In this document: positions 43,368-51,562 of the stretch, piece by piece
Numbering within the stretch: the first letter of the stretch is position 1
How the letters are laid out: the number at the start of each line of letters is the position of its first letter
DNA from: Prevotella sp.
GTDB lineage: Bacteria; Bacteroidota; Bacteroidia; Bacteroidales; Bacteroidaceae
Assembly: GCA_017619755.1 (NCBI GenBank)
Contig: JAFZRU010000050.1
Span: 1-55,506, forward strand
Direction of reading: 5' to 3'
DNA length: 55,506 nt
The notes under the pieces: generated by a model
Database searches by the model: none
Seen by the model: only the letters and a program-made list of their open reading frames with translations
Told to the model about the DNA's origin: nothing
Made by a program: the position numbers and the translations under genes

Positions 43368-46312
43368 GTGTGGTTGTGAACTTTCCCACAAAAATGCCTG
43401 TAAGGGCATTTCTGACACGTCTTCTTGTCCTTCGTCGGTTCAAAGGGAACTGTTGGCTCCAGCATCCTCGATACGACCTGTGACAGCCCCTCCTCAAATG
43501 CTTCCGCATGCTCGCGGATGTCGAGGATGGGCGTTTTCCCGAACTGTAGCAGCGGACTGTATTCCTCACCGCCGGCATGCTGGATGAACAGCAATGCGGG
43601 GCGGACAGGCAAACCCTCGGGGTTGGCCTCCTTGTCGCGACTCACGAGCAAGGCGTAGAGCATCGCCTGGAGATAATAGTCGCTGTGGTTGGGGATGTTT
43701 GCCGGGTCGAAGATGTCGTTCACGCCTCCCAACCATTTTTCTATCGCCTTGCCGCCCGTCTTGTAATCCACCACGCGGATGTGCCGCCCGTCGGCGTCGC
43801 ACACCTCGTCCAAGCGGTCGATGCGCCCGCCCACCAACACCTCGCGTATTCCCTCCGTCGTCGTGATGGTGAGCGGCGCATATATGGCACCCTCCAAACC
43901 ACGGATGGTGAAGGGGGCCAGCCGCTGGTCGATGCGCAGCAACTGGTGCAGGTAGTGGGCGATGACACGACGGTTGATGAGCTGCAGTCCGTTGAAGTCG
44001 GGATGGGCTTTGGGGTCGTCGTTCTTGAAGAGATGCTTGGCGAAGGCGCGGTCCAAGTTCCGTTCCACCACCGTGCTGTCCTTCAAGGCATGTTTTAGCA
44101 TTTCGACACTCACCGTATGGCCGGCGTGGGCGAAGGGATGCGCCTCGTCGATGCTGTCGCGGTCCACGCCCGTCAACTCGTCGTAGATGAACATCGAGGC
44201 GTCGTGGAAGATGTCGCCGAAGAGACGGTTGTCTATCTCGTCGCCTGTGGCGTCAGGCTCCTTGATGCCCGCCACGTGGTTGTAGAAATATTGCAGTTCG
44301 CACCGCAGGAAACGGTTGATGGACGAGGGGGAGATGGTGGTCAGTGCGTTCAGGTGCTCCATCACCCTCTCCGTCTTCTCGATGGGCAAACGCTCGCGCA
44401 TGAAAGGTTGCTGCTGCGTGGTGAGGGCCTTGCAGTTGATGACGTGGGGACTTTCCACCATCATCTGTAGCATGAAGCGGCTCTTCTCGCCCGTGTTCTT
44501 TTCATCGGCGGCATTGCCATACATGATGGTGATGTCGCTGGCCCGTTGGAGCAGGCGGAAGAAATAGTAGGCGTAAATCCCCACACGGGTGTCGATGGTG
44601 GTCAGCCCGAAGGCACGGCGGATGCTCTGGGGGATGAACGAGGGGTTGTCGGAGTCCTTGGGCATGCTGCCCTCGTTGCATGAGAGGATGAGCAGGTGGT
44701 CGAAGTCCAAGTTGCGCGTCTCCAACACGCCCATCACTTGGAGACCCACCGCCGGCTCGCCGTGGAAAGGCACCGTGGTGCCGCGCATCAACTCGTTCAA
44801 CAGACGCTGGTAGGTGGTGGTATCGACTCGCAGGTCGCCGCTTTCGATGAGGCCCTGCAGGCGGTTGAGCAGCGTGTAGGTGCGGAAGAGGGCCTCGTGG
44901 GTGAGCGGCTCATCGACGCACACCACACGGGCGGAGGAGGCCACATGGCGCACCACGTCGAGCATCCAATGGTTCACCTCGCGCACGGCATCGTACTCTC
45001 GCGACGGCTCGCCCGACGTCGTCGTGTCGCGGAAGAGGAGGCGTGTGCCGTCGTCCACCACCAACTCCTCCCGTGTAGGATAGTAGCGGTGGAGTGTGGT
45101 GAGTTGGGTGCAGAGGTTGGAGGCCTCGGGAGTGATGTGTTCGGAGTAGGGATGGCGTAGCACGGCGAGTACCTGCCGCTGTCGGTAGCGACCCTTCCCG
45201 GCGCCGCCTTGGAAGGCCAGTTCGGCGAGAAGTGTCGCGAGAGAGGCGGCGGCGGTGTGCAGCAAAGGGAAGCCGGTGGTGATGTTCACCTCGCCCACGC
45301 TGCTGGGGATGCTGTGCAGCACGGTGGGGAGCAGGCTCTCGTCGCACAGCACCACGGCGCTGCGGTTGCCGGCTTTCACACGTTCGGCATCGGCGAGCCA
45401 TTGGCTCACATAGCGGCCTTGCATGCTGCCGGTGGGGGCGCCGATGAAGGTGATGTCCTTCGCCTCGGAGAAATGGTCGTAGATGGGGGAGGCGTTGTCG
45501 AACTCGTTGGGGAATTCCTTGAGGAGGCGGGAGACCATCTCGCCGGCCTCCGTCGCCACACTTTTCTCCGGGAGGTAGTAATGGTCGAAGTCCCAGTAAA
45601 ACAAGGCCTGGCCCGACTGCTTCAGGCGGCGGAAGAGGCGGCGTTCCACCTCCTGCAAGGCGTTGAAACCCACGAAGACGTAGGTGTCGGAACCGAAGTC
45701 GAGCGTCTCGTCCTCCACCACCTCGCGGTAGAGAGCCCCCTCGTAGGTCAACCCTCTGTCGCTCAGACGGCGGCGGTAGTCGGTGTAGATGTCGCCGAAG
45801 CGGCTCCACAGTTGCAGGAATTTCTTGCGCAGCAGACTTGTGTGGTCGTCGCCGAAGTCGCGGAAGAAATGGCGGAGCACCTCGCGTTGCCGCTCGCTGA
45901 GGTAGTCAGCGGTGTCGTAGGAGTGCAGGTCGCCGAGGTTGGAGAACACGCCCTGTGCGTTGGCCATGCTCTTGTCGATGTCGTCGAAGTCCGACAGCAA
46001 TACGCTTCCCCAGCCGTAAAAGTGGTCGAGCGTCTCGGTGCTCCCCGTGCAGGAGGTGAAACTGCGCCACAACTCGCAGATGAGCAGGATGTCGTCGGCC
46101 ACGGAGAGGGGGGAGTGGGAGCGGAACAGTTCGCTGATGGTGGTGTGGCGCGGACACCACAGGGGGCGGTCGCTGAGGTGCGACAGGTGTTCGTTGAGGA
46201 AGAGCGAGGCGCGCTTGTTGGGGAACACGATGGTGAGATGCGACAAGTCGTCGCCGTGGCGGTGGTGCAGGTCGCGGGCCACGTGTTCCAAGAAGGTGGT
46301 GGTGTGGGGCAT
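43355..46312 (-). CDS. addB: AddB-like helicase-nuclease subunit
   Basis: A 985-residue PD-(D/E)XK nuclease protein, partner of AddA in processing double-strand breaks for recombination. The N-terminal helicase-like region lacks a Walker A motif (IVFPNKRASLFLNEHL instead). The C-terminal nuclease domain has VVDYKTGGKAIEKW and YLQAMLYALLVSR. Four cysteines typical of the AddB iron-sulfur cluster are present: one in FLRCELQYFYNHV and three in CQKCPYRHFCG near the C-terminus. It starts 10 bases after addA. Its last residues are encoded by a hairpin repeat shared with the downstream intergenic region. Confidence 0.88.
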   Translation of the reverse strand: MPHTTTFLEHVARDLHHRHGDDLSHLTIVFPNKRASLFLNEHLSHLSDRPLWCPRHTTISELFRSHSPLSVADDILLICELWRSFTSCTGSTETLDHFYGWGSVLLSDFDDIDKSMANAQGVFSNLGDLHSYDTADYLSERQREVLRHFFRDFGDDHTSLLRKKFLQLWSRFGDIYTDYRRRLSDRGLTYEGALYREVVEDETLDFGSDTYVFVGFNALQEVERRLFRRLKQSGQALFYWDFDHYYLPEKSVATEAGEMVSRLLKEFPNEFDNASPIYDHFSEAKDITFIGAPTGSMQGRYVSQWLADAERVKAGNRSAVVLCDESLLPTVLHSIPSSVGEVNITTGFPLLHTAAASLATLLAELAFQGGAGKGRYRQRQVLAVLRHPYSEHITPEASNLCTQLTTLHRYYPTREELVVDDGTRLLFRDTTTSGEPSREYDAVREVNHWMLDVVRHVASSARVVCVDEPLTHEALFRTYTLLNRLQGLIESGDLRVDTTTYQRLLNELMRGTTVPFHGEPAVGLQVMGVLETRNLDFDHLLILSCNEGSMPKDSDNPSFIPQSIRRAFGLTTIDTRVGIYAYYFFRLLQRASDITIMYGNAADEKNTGEKSRFMLQMMVESPHVINCKALTTQQQPFMRERLPIEKTERVMEHLNALTTISPSSINRFLRCELQYFYNHVAGIKEPDATGDEIDNRLFGDIFHDASMFIYDELTGVDRDSIDEAHPFAHAGHTVSVEMLKHALKDSTVVERNLDRAFAKHLFKNDDPKAHPDFNGLQLINRRVIAHYLHQLLRIDQRLAPFTIRGLEGAIYAPLTITTTEGIREVLVGGRIDRLDEVCDADGRHIRVVDYKTGGKAIEKWLGGVNDIFDPANIPNHSDYYLQAMLYALLVSRDKEANPEGLPVRPALLFIQHAGGEEYSPLLQFGKTPILDIREHAEAFEEGLSQVVSRMLEPTVPFEPTKDKKTCQKCPYRHFCGKVHNHTSLS

Positions 46313-46322
46313 GGCGGTGTGA

Positions 46323-49300
46323 TTATGGGGAGACGACAGGTACGACAGTGTTGCGAAGGACGTACCAGAGGTACCCCTCCACCGCCGTGTGGCCCATCAG
46401 GGTGAGTTGGTGCATGTAGCGTGCCACTTGCTCGTGATGCTCGGGGCGGGGCGCGCCAAACTTGAAATCAACGACGATGGTGCGGTGGCCGTCGCTCATC
46501 ACACGGTCGGGGCGAAGCTCCATGGGGCGGCCCTTGTCGTCGCGGTAGAGGATGGGACATTCGGTGTGCAGCGTCCAGCGGGGAGAGAACCAGTCGCGCA
46601 CCTGGGATGATGACAAGGCTCGCTCCAACAGGCGGCGAAGCTCGTCGGGGCTGGTCTCGTCATACAACACGCCGTCGTGCTCTAATTGCTGCAACACCCG
46701 TGGCATGTCGTCCATCGTCCTCAGGCGGGAGAAGACGTGGTGGAGCAGGTTGCCGCGCTCGATGTAACGGGAGCGGCGGCCGTCGTCTTCATCGTCGGTG
46801 AAGGCGAGGCTGTCGTTGCTCTGGCGGAACCGGGCGCGAGTGGCGTGGGATTGGAGGATGAAGGGTGTCGGCGCATCGCCTTGGAGGAAGATGTTCTCGC
46901 TGGTTCGCTTCTCCTTTTCCTTTGCCGACACCTCGTCAAAGCAGTGGCCGTAGTCGAGCATGACGGTGCTTTCGGTGGTCGTGAGGGTGGCGTCGAGGCC
47001 GGGAAGGGTGGCGACGTCGCCGTCGGGATGCTGCACTTCGACGGGGTGGAGCAGCAGGGGAAGGGTGAGTTCAATCAGGCGGCTGCGGTGGGAGTGGGTG
47101 GGGCCGTCCTTGCTCTTTGAACTTTTCTTCTCGCCAAAGATGAAGAGGCGTGACTTGGCACGGGTGAAGGCCACATAGAGCAGGTTGAGGTTGTCCACGC
47201 TGTTCTGCAGGTGCTCGTGCAGGTAACTCTTTTCGTAGGCGGTGCCGAGCATCTTCCCGGAGCCGTAGTCGATGGGAAGCAACGGCAGTTCGTTAAAGGG
47301 TGGCTCGTCCGTCCTACACCAGATGATGGTGTCTTTCGTGCGCTCCATCTGCCAGTTGCAGAAAGGGAGGATGAGGTTGTCATATTCCAACCCCTTGCTC
47401 TTGTGTATCGTCACCATCCTCACGCCATCTACTTTGTCGCCGTGGATGGTCTTCTTGTGGTAGTTCTCGTCCCAGGCTTCGAGGAAATGGCTGATGTCCG
47501 AGGTGTGCTCGCCAAGATGCTCGGCTATGCAGTCGTGAAACGTACAGAGGTAGGCGTCCTGGCCTTCCACGAGGTCAAGGTGGAATAGGTGGTGGAGGCG
47601 TTCCACCATGTCGGTGAGGGGGAGGGAGCGCAGGCGGCTGTGGTCCTCCGTCGTGCGGAAGCCCTCGGGGAGCCAACTGGAATAGGGGTGCCCGGTCTCC
47701 GGGGTGTCGCCGGAGAGGGCCAGCGTGGCGTCGGGCAGGTCGAGGCCCAGGATGGTGTTCTGGTAGGTCTTCGCAAGGGTGAAGAGGGAGAGGCGGTCGT
47801 CGGGGTCGCTCAGCACACGGAGGGCGGTGACAATCACGCCCACGGAGGGGGAGGAGGACAGACGGAAGGCCTCGTCGGAGACGATGCTTACGTCGGGGAC
47901 GTGCTTTTGGAAATAGTCGGCGGTCAGTTCTATTTCGGAGTTGTTGCGGGCGAGGATGGCGATGTCGCGCTGGGGGATGCCGTGGGCGAGCAACTCGTGG
48001 ATGGTGGCCGCCACGCGCTCAAGCACCACCTCTTTGAAGTCCTTCCCGGGGAGCAGTTCCACATGCACATAACCGCCGTCGCCGCGCCAGGGGGGGAGGC
48101 TCTGTGCCACGTCGGAGTATGCCTTGCGAAGTTGCTCGGCCTCCTCGCCCACGTAGCCAAGCAGACGCTCGTATTCCAACTTGCTGGCGGAGAGGAAGAA
48201 ATGGTTATTGAACTCCACTACCTTGCGGCTCGAACGGTAGTTGGTGTCGAGTCGCTCCACCCTTACCATCGACGGATTGTGGCCGAACTCCCCGGTGATG
48301 TTGTTCAGCAGGCGCCAGTCGCCGGACCGCCAGCGGTAGATGCTCTGCTTCACGTCGCCCACGATGAGGTTGCTCGTGCCTTGGTGCATCACGTCGCTCA
48401 GCAAGACCTTGAAATTCTTCCATTGGACGATGCCGGTGTCCTGGAACTCGTCAATCATGATGTGCTGCAACGGTGCGCCGATTTTCTCGAAGATGAAAGG
48501 GGTGTCGCTGTTGTCGATGAGGGCGTGGAGCATGCCTTGGGTGTCGCTCAGGAGGAAGCGGTTGGCGTCGCTGTTCATCTCGCGCACCTTCTGCTCGATG
48601 TTGTTCAGCAGGCGCAACTGGTCCAAGTGCTGACGGGTGAGCGTGGCGGAGCGGGAGACGTGCTGGCTCTCCAACACGGAGCGAAGGAGGGGGAGGAGGC
48701 GGGTGGAGGTTAATTCCGTCACGGTGGCACGGCGGGGACTTTTCGACGCCCAATGCTCCGGGCCTTCAAAGGCGGCCCTCACGTAGGAGTTGGGTGGGGT
48801 GAGGGGATTGGCCTCCAACTTGTTGAAGAAGCCATATACGCCCTTGCTGCCTTGGTAGAAGTCCTTGGCCTCCAAGCCGGCGGTGGCTTCGCGGAAGGTG
48901 GTGGCATGGCGGAGAATGGCGGCTTTCTGCTCCTGTTCCATCTGCCACAGTCGCCGCTTGTAGTCGTCGAAGAAACGGGGGCGGGCGAGGATGTCTTGAA
49001 GACGCGCCCGCTCTTCCTTGTAGGTGTCCTTGAAGATGTTTTGACCGAACTCCTTTACCTGGTCGATGATGTTCCAACGTTTGTTGTCGTCGATGGTCTG
49101 CAGGATGTATTCCATGATCCAACCCAGCACCACGTCGTGGCTGCCAAGGGAGTCGATGAGCGTATCGACGGCAAGGGCTTCTATTTCCTTGTCGCGCAAC
49201 TCAATGCGAAGGTTGGCGGTGAGGTCGAGCTCACGGGCGAGGTTGCGCAACACGCGCTGGAAGAACTTGTCGATGGTCTCCACGCGGAAATAGGTGTAGT

Positions 49301-49604
49301 GGTGGACAAGGCTCTCCAAGGCACGGTGGGCACGGGAACGGACAAACGCCTCATCGACTTGCAACTCATCGGTGATTTTCTTCAGGTAGTCGCGGGAGTC
49401 GGCATAGCCGTTGGCCAAGCCGTGCAACTGGCTCACAATGCGTTGCTTCATCTCCTCCGTCGCCTTGTTGGTGAATGTCACGGCCAATATCGAGCGGTAG
49501 CTCTCAGGGTCTTTCACTAACAGTTTGATATATTCCACCGCCAACGTGAAGGTCTTCCCGCTGCCGGCACTCGCCTTATACACTTTCAGAGGTACGTCTT
49601 TCAT
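46323..49604 (-). CDS. addA: AddA/RecB-like UvrD-family helicase-nuclease subunit
   Basis: A 1093-residue ATP-dependent DNA helicase with a C-terminal nuclease, acting with AddB at broken DNA ends. Walker A ASAGSGKT at 11-18; motif Ia AVTFTNKATEEMKQRI; Walker B IMIDEFQDTG; motif III VGDVKQSIYRWRSGD; GVRMVTIHKSKGLEYDNLILPF; VAFTRAKSRLFIFG. The C-terminal VVDFKFGAPRPEHHEQVARY is the PD-(D/E)XK nuclease core. First gene of a two-gene operon. A promoter match ends only 4 bases before the ATG, so the mRNA may be leaderless. Confidence 0.93.
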   Translation of the reverse strand: MKDVPLKVYKASAGSGKTFTLAVEYIKLLVKDPESYRSILAVTFTNKATEEMKQRIVSQLHGLANGYADSRDYLKKITDELQVDEAFVRSRAHRALESLVHHYTYFRVETIDKFFQRVLRNLARELDLTANLRIELRDKEIEALAVDTLIDSLGSHDVVLGWIMEYILQTIDDNKRWNIIDQVKEFGQNIFKDTYKEERARLQDILARPRFFDDYKRRLWQMEQEQKAAILRHATTFREATAGLEAKDFYQGSKGVYGFFNKLEANPLTPPNSYVRAAFEGPEHWASKSPRRATVTELTSTRLLPLLRSVLESQHVSRSATLTRQHLDQLRLLNNIEQKVREMNSDANRFLLSDTQGMLHALIDNSDTPFIFEKIGAPLQHIMIDEFQDTGIVQWKNFKVLLSDVMHQGTSNLIVGDVKQSIYRWRSGDWRLLNNITGEFGHNPSMVRVERLDTNYRSSRKVVEFNNHFFLSASKLEYERLLGYVGEEAEQLRKAYSDVAQSLPPWRGDGGYVHVELLPGKDFKEVVLERVAATIHELLAHGIPQRDIAILARNNSEIELTADYFQKHVPDVSIVSDEAFRLSSSPSVGVIVTALRVLSDPDDRLSLFTLAKTYQNTILGLDLPDATLALSGDTPETGHPYSSWLPEGFRTTEDHSRLRSLPLTDMVERLHHLFHLDLVEGQDAYLCTFHDCIAEHLGEHTSDISHFLEAWDENYHKKTIHGDKVDGVRMVTIHKSKGLEYDNLILPFCNWQMERTKDTIIWCRTDEPPFNELPLLPIDYGSGKMLGTAYEKSYLHEHLQNSVDNLNLLYVAFTRAKSRLFIFGEKKSSKSKDGPTHSHRSRLIELTLPLLLHPVEVQHPDGDVATLPGLDATLTTTESTVMLDYGHCFDEVSAKEKEKRTSENIFLQGDAPTPFILQSHATRARFRQSNDSLAFTDDEDDGRRSRYIERGNLLHHVFSRLRTMDDMPRVLQQLEHDGVLYDETSPDELRRLLERALSSSQVRDWFSPRWTLHTECPILYRDDKGRPMELRPDRVMSDGHRTIVVDFKFGAPRPEHHEQVARYMHQLTLMGHTAVEGYLWYVLRNTVVPVVSP

Positions 49605-49608
49605 GCCT

Positions 49609-49640
49609 CAAAGATACGGCTTTCATTTCATTCCCACAAA
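49609..49640 (-). promoter_or_regulatory. Promoter of addA-addB, nearly leaderless
   Basis: On the minus strand TTTG (49640-49637), 20 bases, then TATCTTTG (49616-49609). Only AGGC separates this -7 box from the ATG at 49604, so transcription is expected to start at or within a few bases of the start codon. Confidence 0.7.
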
Positions 49641-49664
49641 TTTCCCCAAAGAAAAATCAAAATA

Positions 49665-49956
49665 GTGCGGCTGTAGGGGCGGACTTTATGTCCGTCCGTT
49701 CGCCCGAAGGGCGAAATCCCCCACATGGATGTCGGTGCAACTGTACGAAATCCCCACATAGACATCGGTGCAACTGTACGAAATCCCTCATGGGCATTGG
49801 TGCAACTGTAGGGGCGGACTTTATGTCCGTCCGCTCGCCCGGTAGGGCGAATGTCCCCTACATAGAGGTCGGTGCGACTGTACGAAATCCCCTATGGGCA
49901 TCGGTGCGGCTGTAGGGGCGGACTTTATGTCCGTCCGCTCGCCCGGTAGGGCGAAT
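49665..49956 (+). repeat. Mosaic array of long and short REP-like units
   Basis: Six units share GGTGCRRCTGTA as a left part and CGAA plus a C-rich end as a right part, joined by CATGGGCATC-like linkers. Three are long (about 49665-49720, 49799-49856, 49903-49956). They contain a core running from GGGGCGGACTTTATGTCCG to a hairpin of the form TCGCCC/GGGCGA. Three are short (49734-49755, 49767-49787, 49871-49892) and read CTGTACGAAATCCC, exactly the long unit without the core (36 bases in the first long unit). The order is long, short, short, long, short, long. This accounts for nearly all of 49605-49981; no gene is present there. Confidence 0.85.
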
Positions 49957-49981
49957 GTTTCAAATAACCGTCATAGATTCT

Positions 49982-50515
49982 TCACTCCAAACTTTTCACG
50001 TGTTTCATTATTTCATCACATTTCATATCATGGTGTGGATTGATGCTGTCCATGTTCCATCGTGATGGATTCATATATATGTAATTTGATATGAAATCAT
50101 ATGATTGTTGGTTGAGAATGATGTGTTCATAATAATTTCGTTGCCACAGTTTGAAATGAAATCTTTGCCATCCTTTGTTGTTCACTCCATCTATGTAAAG
50201 GTGAGTAGTGTAACTCTTAAATTTCCTTACGACTTCACTCAATGATATTTCGCTTAAATTGGTGAAAATGAAATGTATATGATTTGGCATAACAATATGA
50301 ATGGGAACCTGGCAACCGTGATGCCTCGTTTGAAGACCTCTTAATGCTGTGTCTATGGCTATACCGGCTTCATTGAGAACCATTTCCCCATCCACTACTT
50401 CTCCAAATAAACAGATGCGGTCTTGAACAACTATGGTGACAAAATAATGAGCACAACTGGTATAGTCAAAACCCTCCATCCTCATTTTTTTGCGTTGCGG
50501 TAAATCCTCTTCCAT
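49982..50515 (-). CDS. REP-associated tyrosine transposase (RAYT, Y1/HUH family)
   Basis: A 177-residue single-strand transposase-like enzyme of the IS200/IS605-related RAYT group. HYFVTIVVQDRICLFG is the first strand pair, PIHIVMPNHIHFIF carries the HUH metal site (His-Ile-His), FKLWQRNYYEHIIL contains the candidate catalytic Tyr, and NYIYMNPSRW closes the domain. Such enzymes cut and join at REP hairpins. REP copies flank it on both sides (array at 49665-49956; inverted copy at 50551-50602). The reading frame continues upstream through the REP copy (giving MSVRSP), which is not likely to be coding; the ATG at 50515 (MEEDLPQRKK) is preferred. No terminal inverted repeats of an autonomous insertion sequence are seen. 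Confidence 0.9.
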   Translation of the reverse strand: MEEDLPQRKKMRMEGFDYTSCAHYFVTIVVQDRICLFGEVVDGEMVLNEAGIAIDTALRGLQTRHHGCQVPIHIVMPNHIHFIFTNLSEISLSEVVRKFKSYTTHLYIDGVNNKGWQRFHFKLWQRNYYEHIILNQQSYDFISNYIYMNPSRWNMDSINPHHDMKCDEIMKHVKSLE

Positions 50516-50550
50516 TGATTGTATTATTGATGATGTTAATGTTGGAAGGT

Positions 50551-50602
50551 TTCGCCCTACGGGCGAGCGGACGGACATAAAGTCCGCCCCTACAGCCGCA
50601 CC
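50551..50602 (-). repeat. REP-like element upstream of the RAYT gene
   Basis: Inverted relative to the array at 49665. It contains the hairpin TTCGCCC-TAC-GGGCGA, then the segment GCGGACGGACATAAAGTCCG and CCCCTACAGCCGCACC. It lies 35 bases upstream of the RAYT start, the usual place for a REP of a RAYT locus. 50603-50695 shows nothing further. Confidence 0.8.
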
Positions 50603-50695
50603 AGGTTATTGAGAAACCACGAATTAGACTGCCCCAAGCGTATCATCATCAAGCCTGATATAGCGATGGCAGTCCTTCAAATGTGGCTGAAAGAA

Positions 50696-50971
50696 CTATT
50701 TGTCGTTATAGTGTTCCTCTGTTTGAACTATCAGTACCGTCACACAATCATCGTAAATATCGTAGATAATACGATCATGGGCCGTGATGTGTCGAGAATA
50801 GGTTACATCATTGCCACCAACCAAAGCTTCAGGATGTCCTAATCCCGTACGTGGGTGTTGCATGATGTCCATCAGGATTTTCGTTGCTTTCTTAAACAGA
50901 GTAGGGTTAGATTTCTTCCACTTGCGTAGTGTCTTATCTGCCTCTTTTGAATACTCAATCGTGTACGTCAT
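50696..50971 (-). CDS. YoeB-type toxin (mRNA interferase)
   Basis: A 91-residue RelE-fold toxin that cuts mRNA on the ribosome. TIEYSKEADKTLRKWKKSNP at the start, GLGHPEALVGGNDVTYSRHI in the middle, RIIYDIYDDCVTVLIVQ, and the terminal His-Tyr (EEHYNDK) of the catalytic site match YoeB. It overlaps its upstream partner by 4 bases (ATGA), the usual antitoxin-then-toxin order. Confidence 0.9.
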   Translation of the reverse strand: MTYTIEYSKEADKTLRKWKKSNPTLFKKATKILMDIMQHPRTGLGHPEALVGGNDVTYSRHITAHDRIIYDIYDDCVTVLIVQTEEHYNDK

Positions 50972-51222
50972 AAATTGTCGAAATAGCGTTGCATCTCTTC
51001 AGGAGTACTACATGAAATGGTTTCGCCATTTGCATACTCGCGACGTGCCTTGTTGATAGAGCGGCGCATAGCGGGCGTAATGGTCTTGTCGTCGTTGATG
51101 GTGGCCACACGCACCGATGCCACACCACGTATCAGTTTCAGAGCCTTTTTGATGTCGGCTATGAGTGCATTGTCTTCCAGCGTGATAATCATCTGTAAAG
51201 GTTTGGAATTTGGAGTTGTCAT
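50968..51222 (-). CDS. Antitoxin partner of the YoeB-type toxin
   Basis: An 84-residue protein starting MTTPNSKPLQMIITLEDNAL, with an N-terminal part predicted alpha/beta (DIKKALKLIRGVASVRVATI) and a helical C-terminal toxin-binding part (RRSINKARREYANGETISC, STPEEMQRYFDNL). It does not look like the Phd/YefM antitoxin that usually accompanies YoeB. The open frame runs 23 codons further upstream, across the promoter, so the ATG at 51222 is used. Confidence 0.82.
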   Translation of the reverse strand: MTTPNSKPLQMIITLEDNALIADIKKALKLIRGVASVRVATINDDKTITPAMRRSINKARREYANGETISCSTPEEMQRYFDNL

Positions 51223-51251
51223 ATCATTACTGTTTAATTGTTCTTTGGCTG

Positions 51252-51259
51252 CAAAGATA
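51252..51259 (-). promoter_or_regulatory. -7 element of the toxin-antitoxin operon
   Basis: TATCTTTG on the minus strand, an exact TAnnTTTG match 29 bases before the antitoxin ATG. The -33 region is T-rich but without TTTG at the ideal distance. Further on, 51330-51347 forms the small hairpin AGCCAAA/TTTGGCT with loop GATA. Confidence 0.55.
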
Positions 51260-51403
51260 CGAAAAAACGAGTAAAAAGGAAAGAAAAACAAGCTTTTCTT
51301 TCCTTTTCGAGTGCAAGTAGTTTCGGCGAAGCCAAAGATATTTGGCTCTGCTCATTAGGCTTAATCAAATGGTTCTAACTATGAGCTCTTTGTCAAACGG
51401 CCT

Positions 51404-51450
51404 GTTGCGGCTGTAGGGGCGGACATAAAGTCCGCCCCTACAGCCGCAAC
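51404..51450. repeat. Perfect-palindrome REP copy
   Basis: Two 21-base perfectly complementary arms (each containing GGCTGTAGGGGCGGAC or its complement) around the loop ATAAA. AACGG and CCGTT just outside extend the stem after a small internal loop. It differs from the other REP copies in having the same half on both sides, without the TTCGCCC hairpin. Confidence 0.85.
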
Positions 51451-51524
51451 AACCGTTTAATGTTATAAGCCTTTCGGGCGAACATAACAGCTGCACCGAC
51501 TATTTTATGATTGGATCCTATCAA

Positions 51525-51556
51525 AATAAAGGGGCGCCTATCGGCGTCCCTTTATT
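51525..51556 (-). terminator. Terminator of the second secreted-protein operon
   Basis: AATAAAGGGGCGCC and GGCGTCCCTTTATT form a 14-bp stem with one G-T pair and a 4-base loop. On the minus strand it is followed by TTGATAGG and lies 7 bases after the stop of the small acidic gene. Confidence 0.75.
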
Positions 51557-51562
51557 ATCATT

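Noticed and set aside
43114-43578. 154-codon minus-strand open frame at the end of addB
   Set aside because: It lies in a different frame over the nuclease C-terminus and runs through the hairpin repeats; composition is Arg/Pro/Ser-rich.
45209-46405. 398-codon plus-strand open frame opposite addB
   Set aside because: Antisense shadow of a GC-rich gene; composition is repetitive and no domain is recognisable.
49688-49915. Open frame of 75 codons starting MSVRSP across the REP array
   Set aside because: It is only translated repeat sequence; the same MSVRSP appears wherever a REP copy is read in that frame.
49665-49956. CRISPR array
   Set aside because: Units recur with 33-65 base spacing but the parts between them are themselves similar, unit lengths differ, and there are no cas genes. 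It is a REP mosaic.
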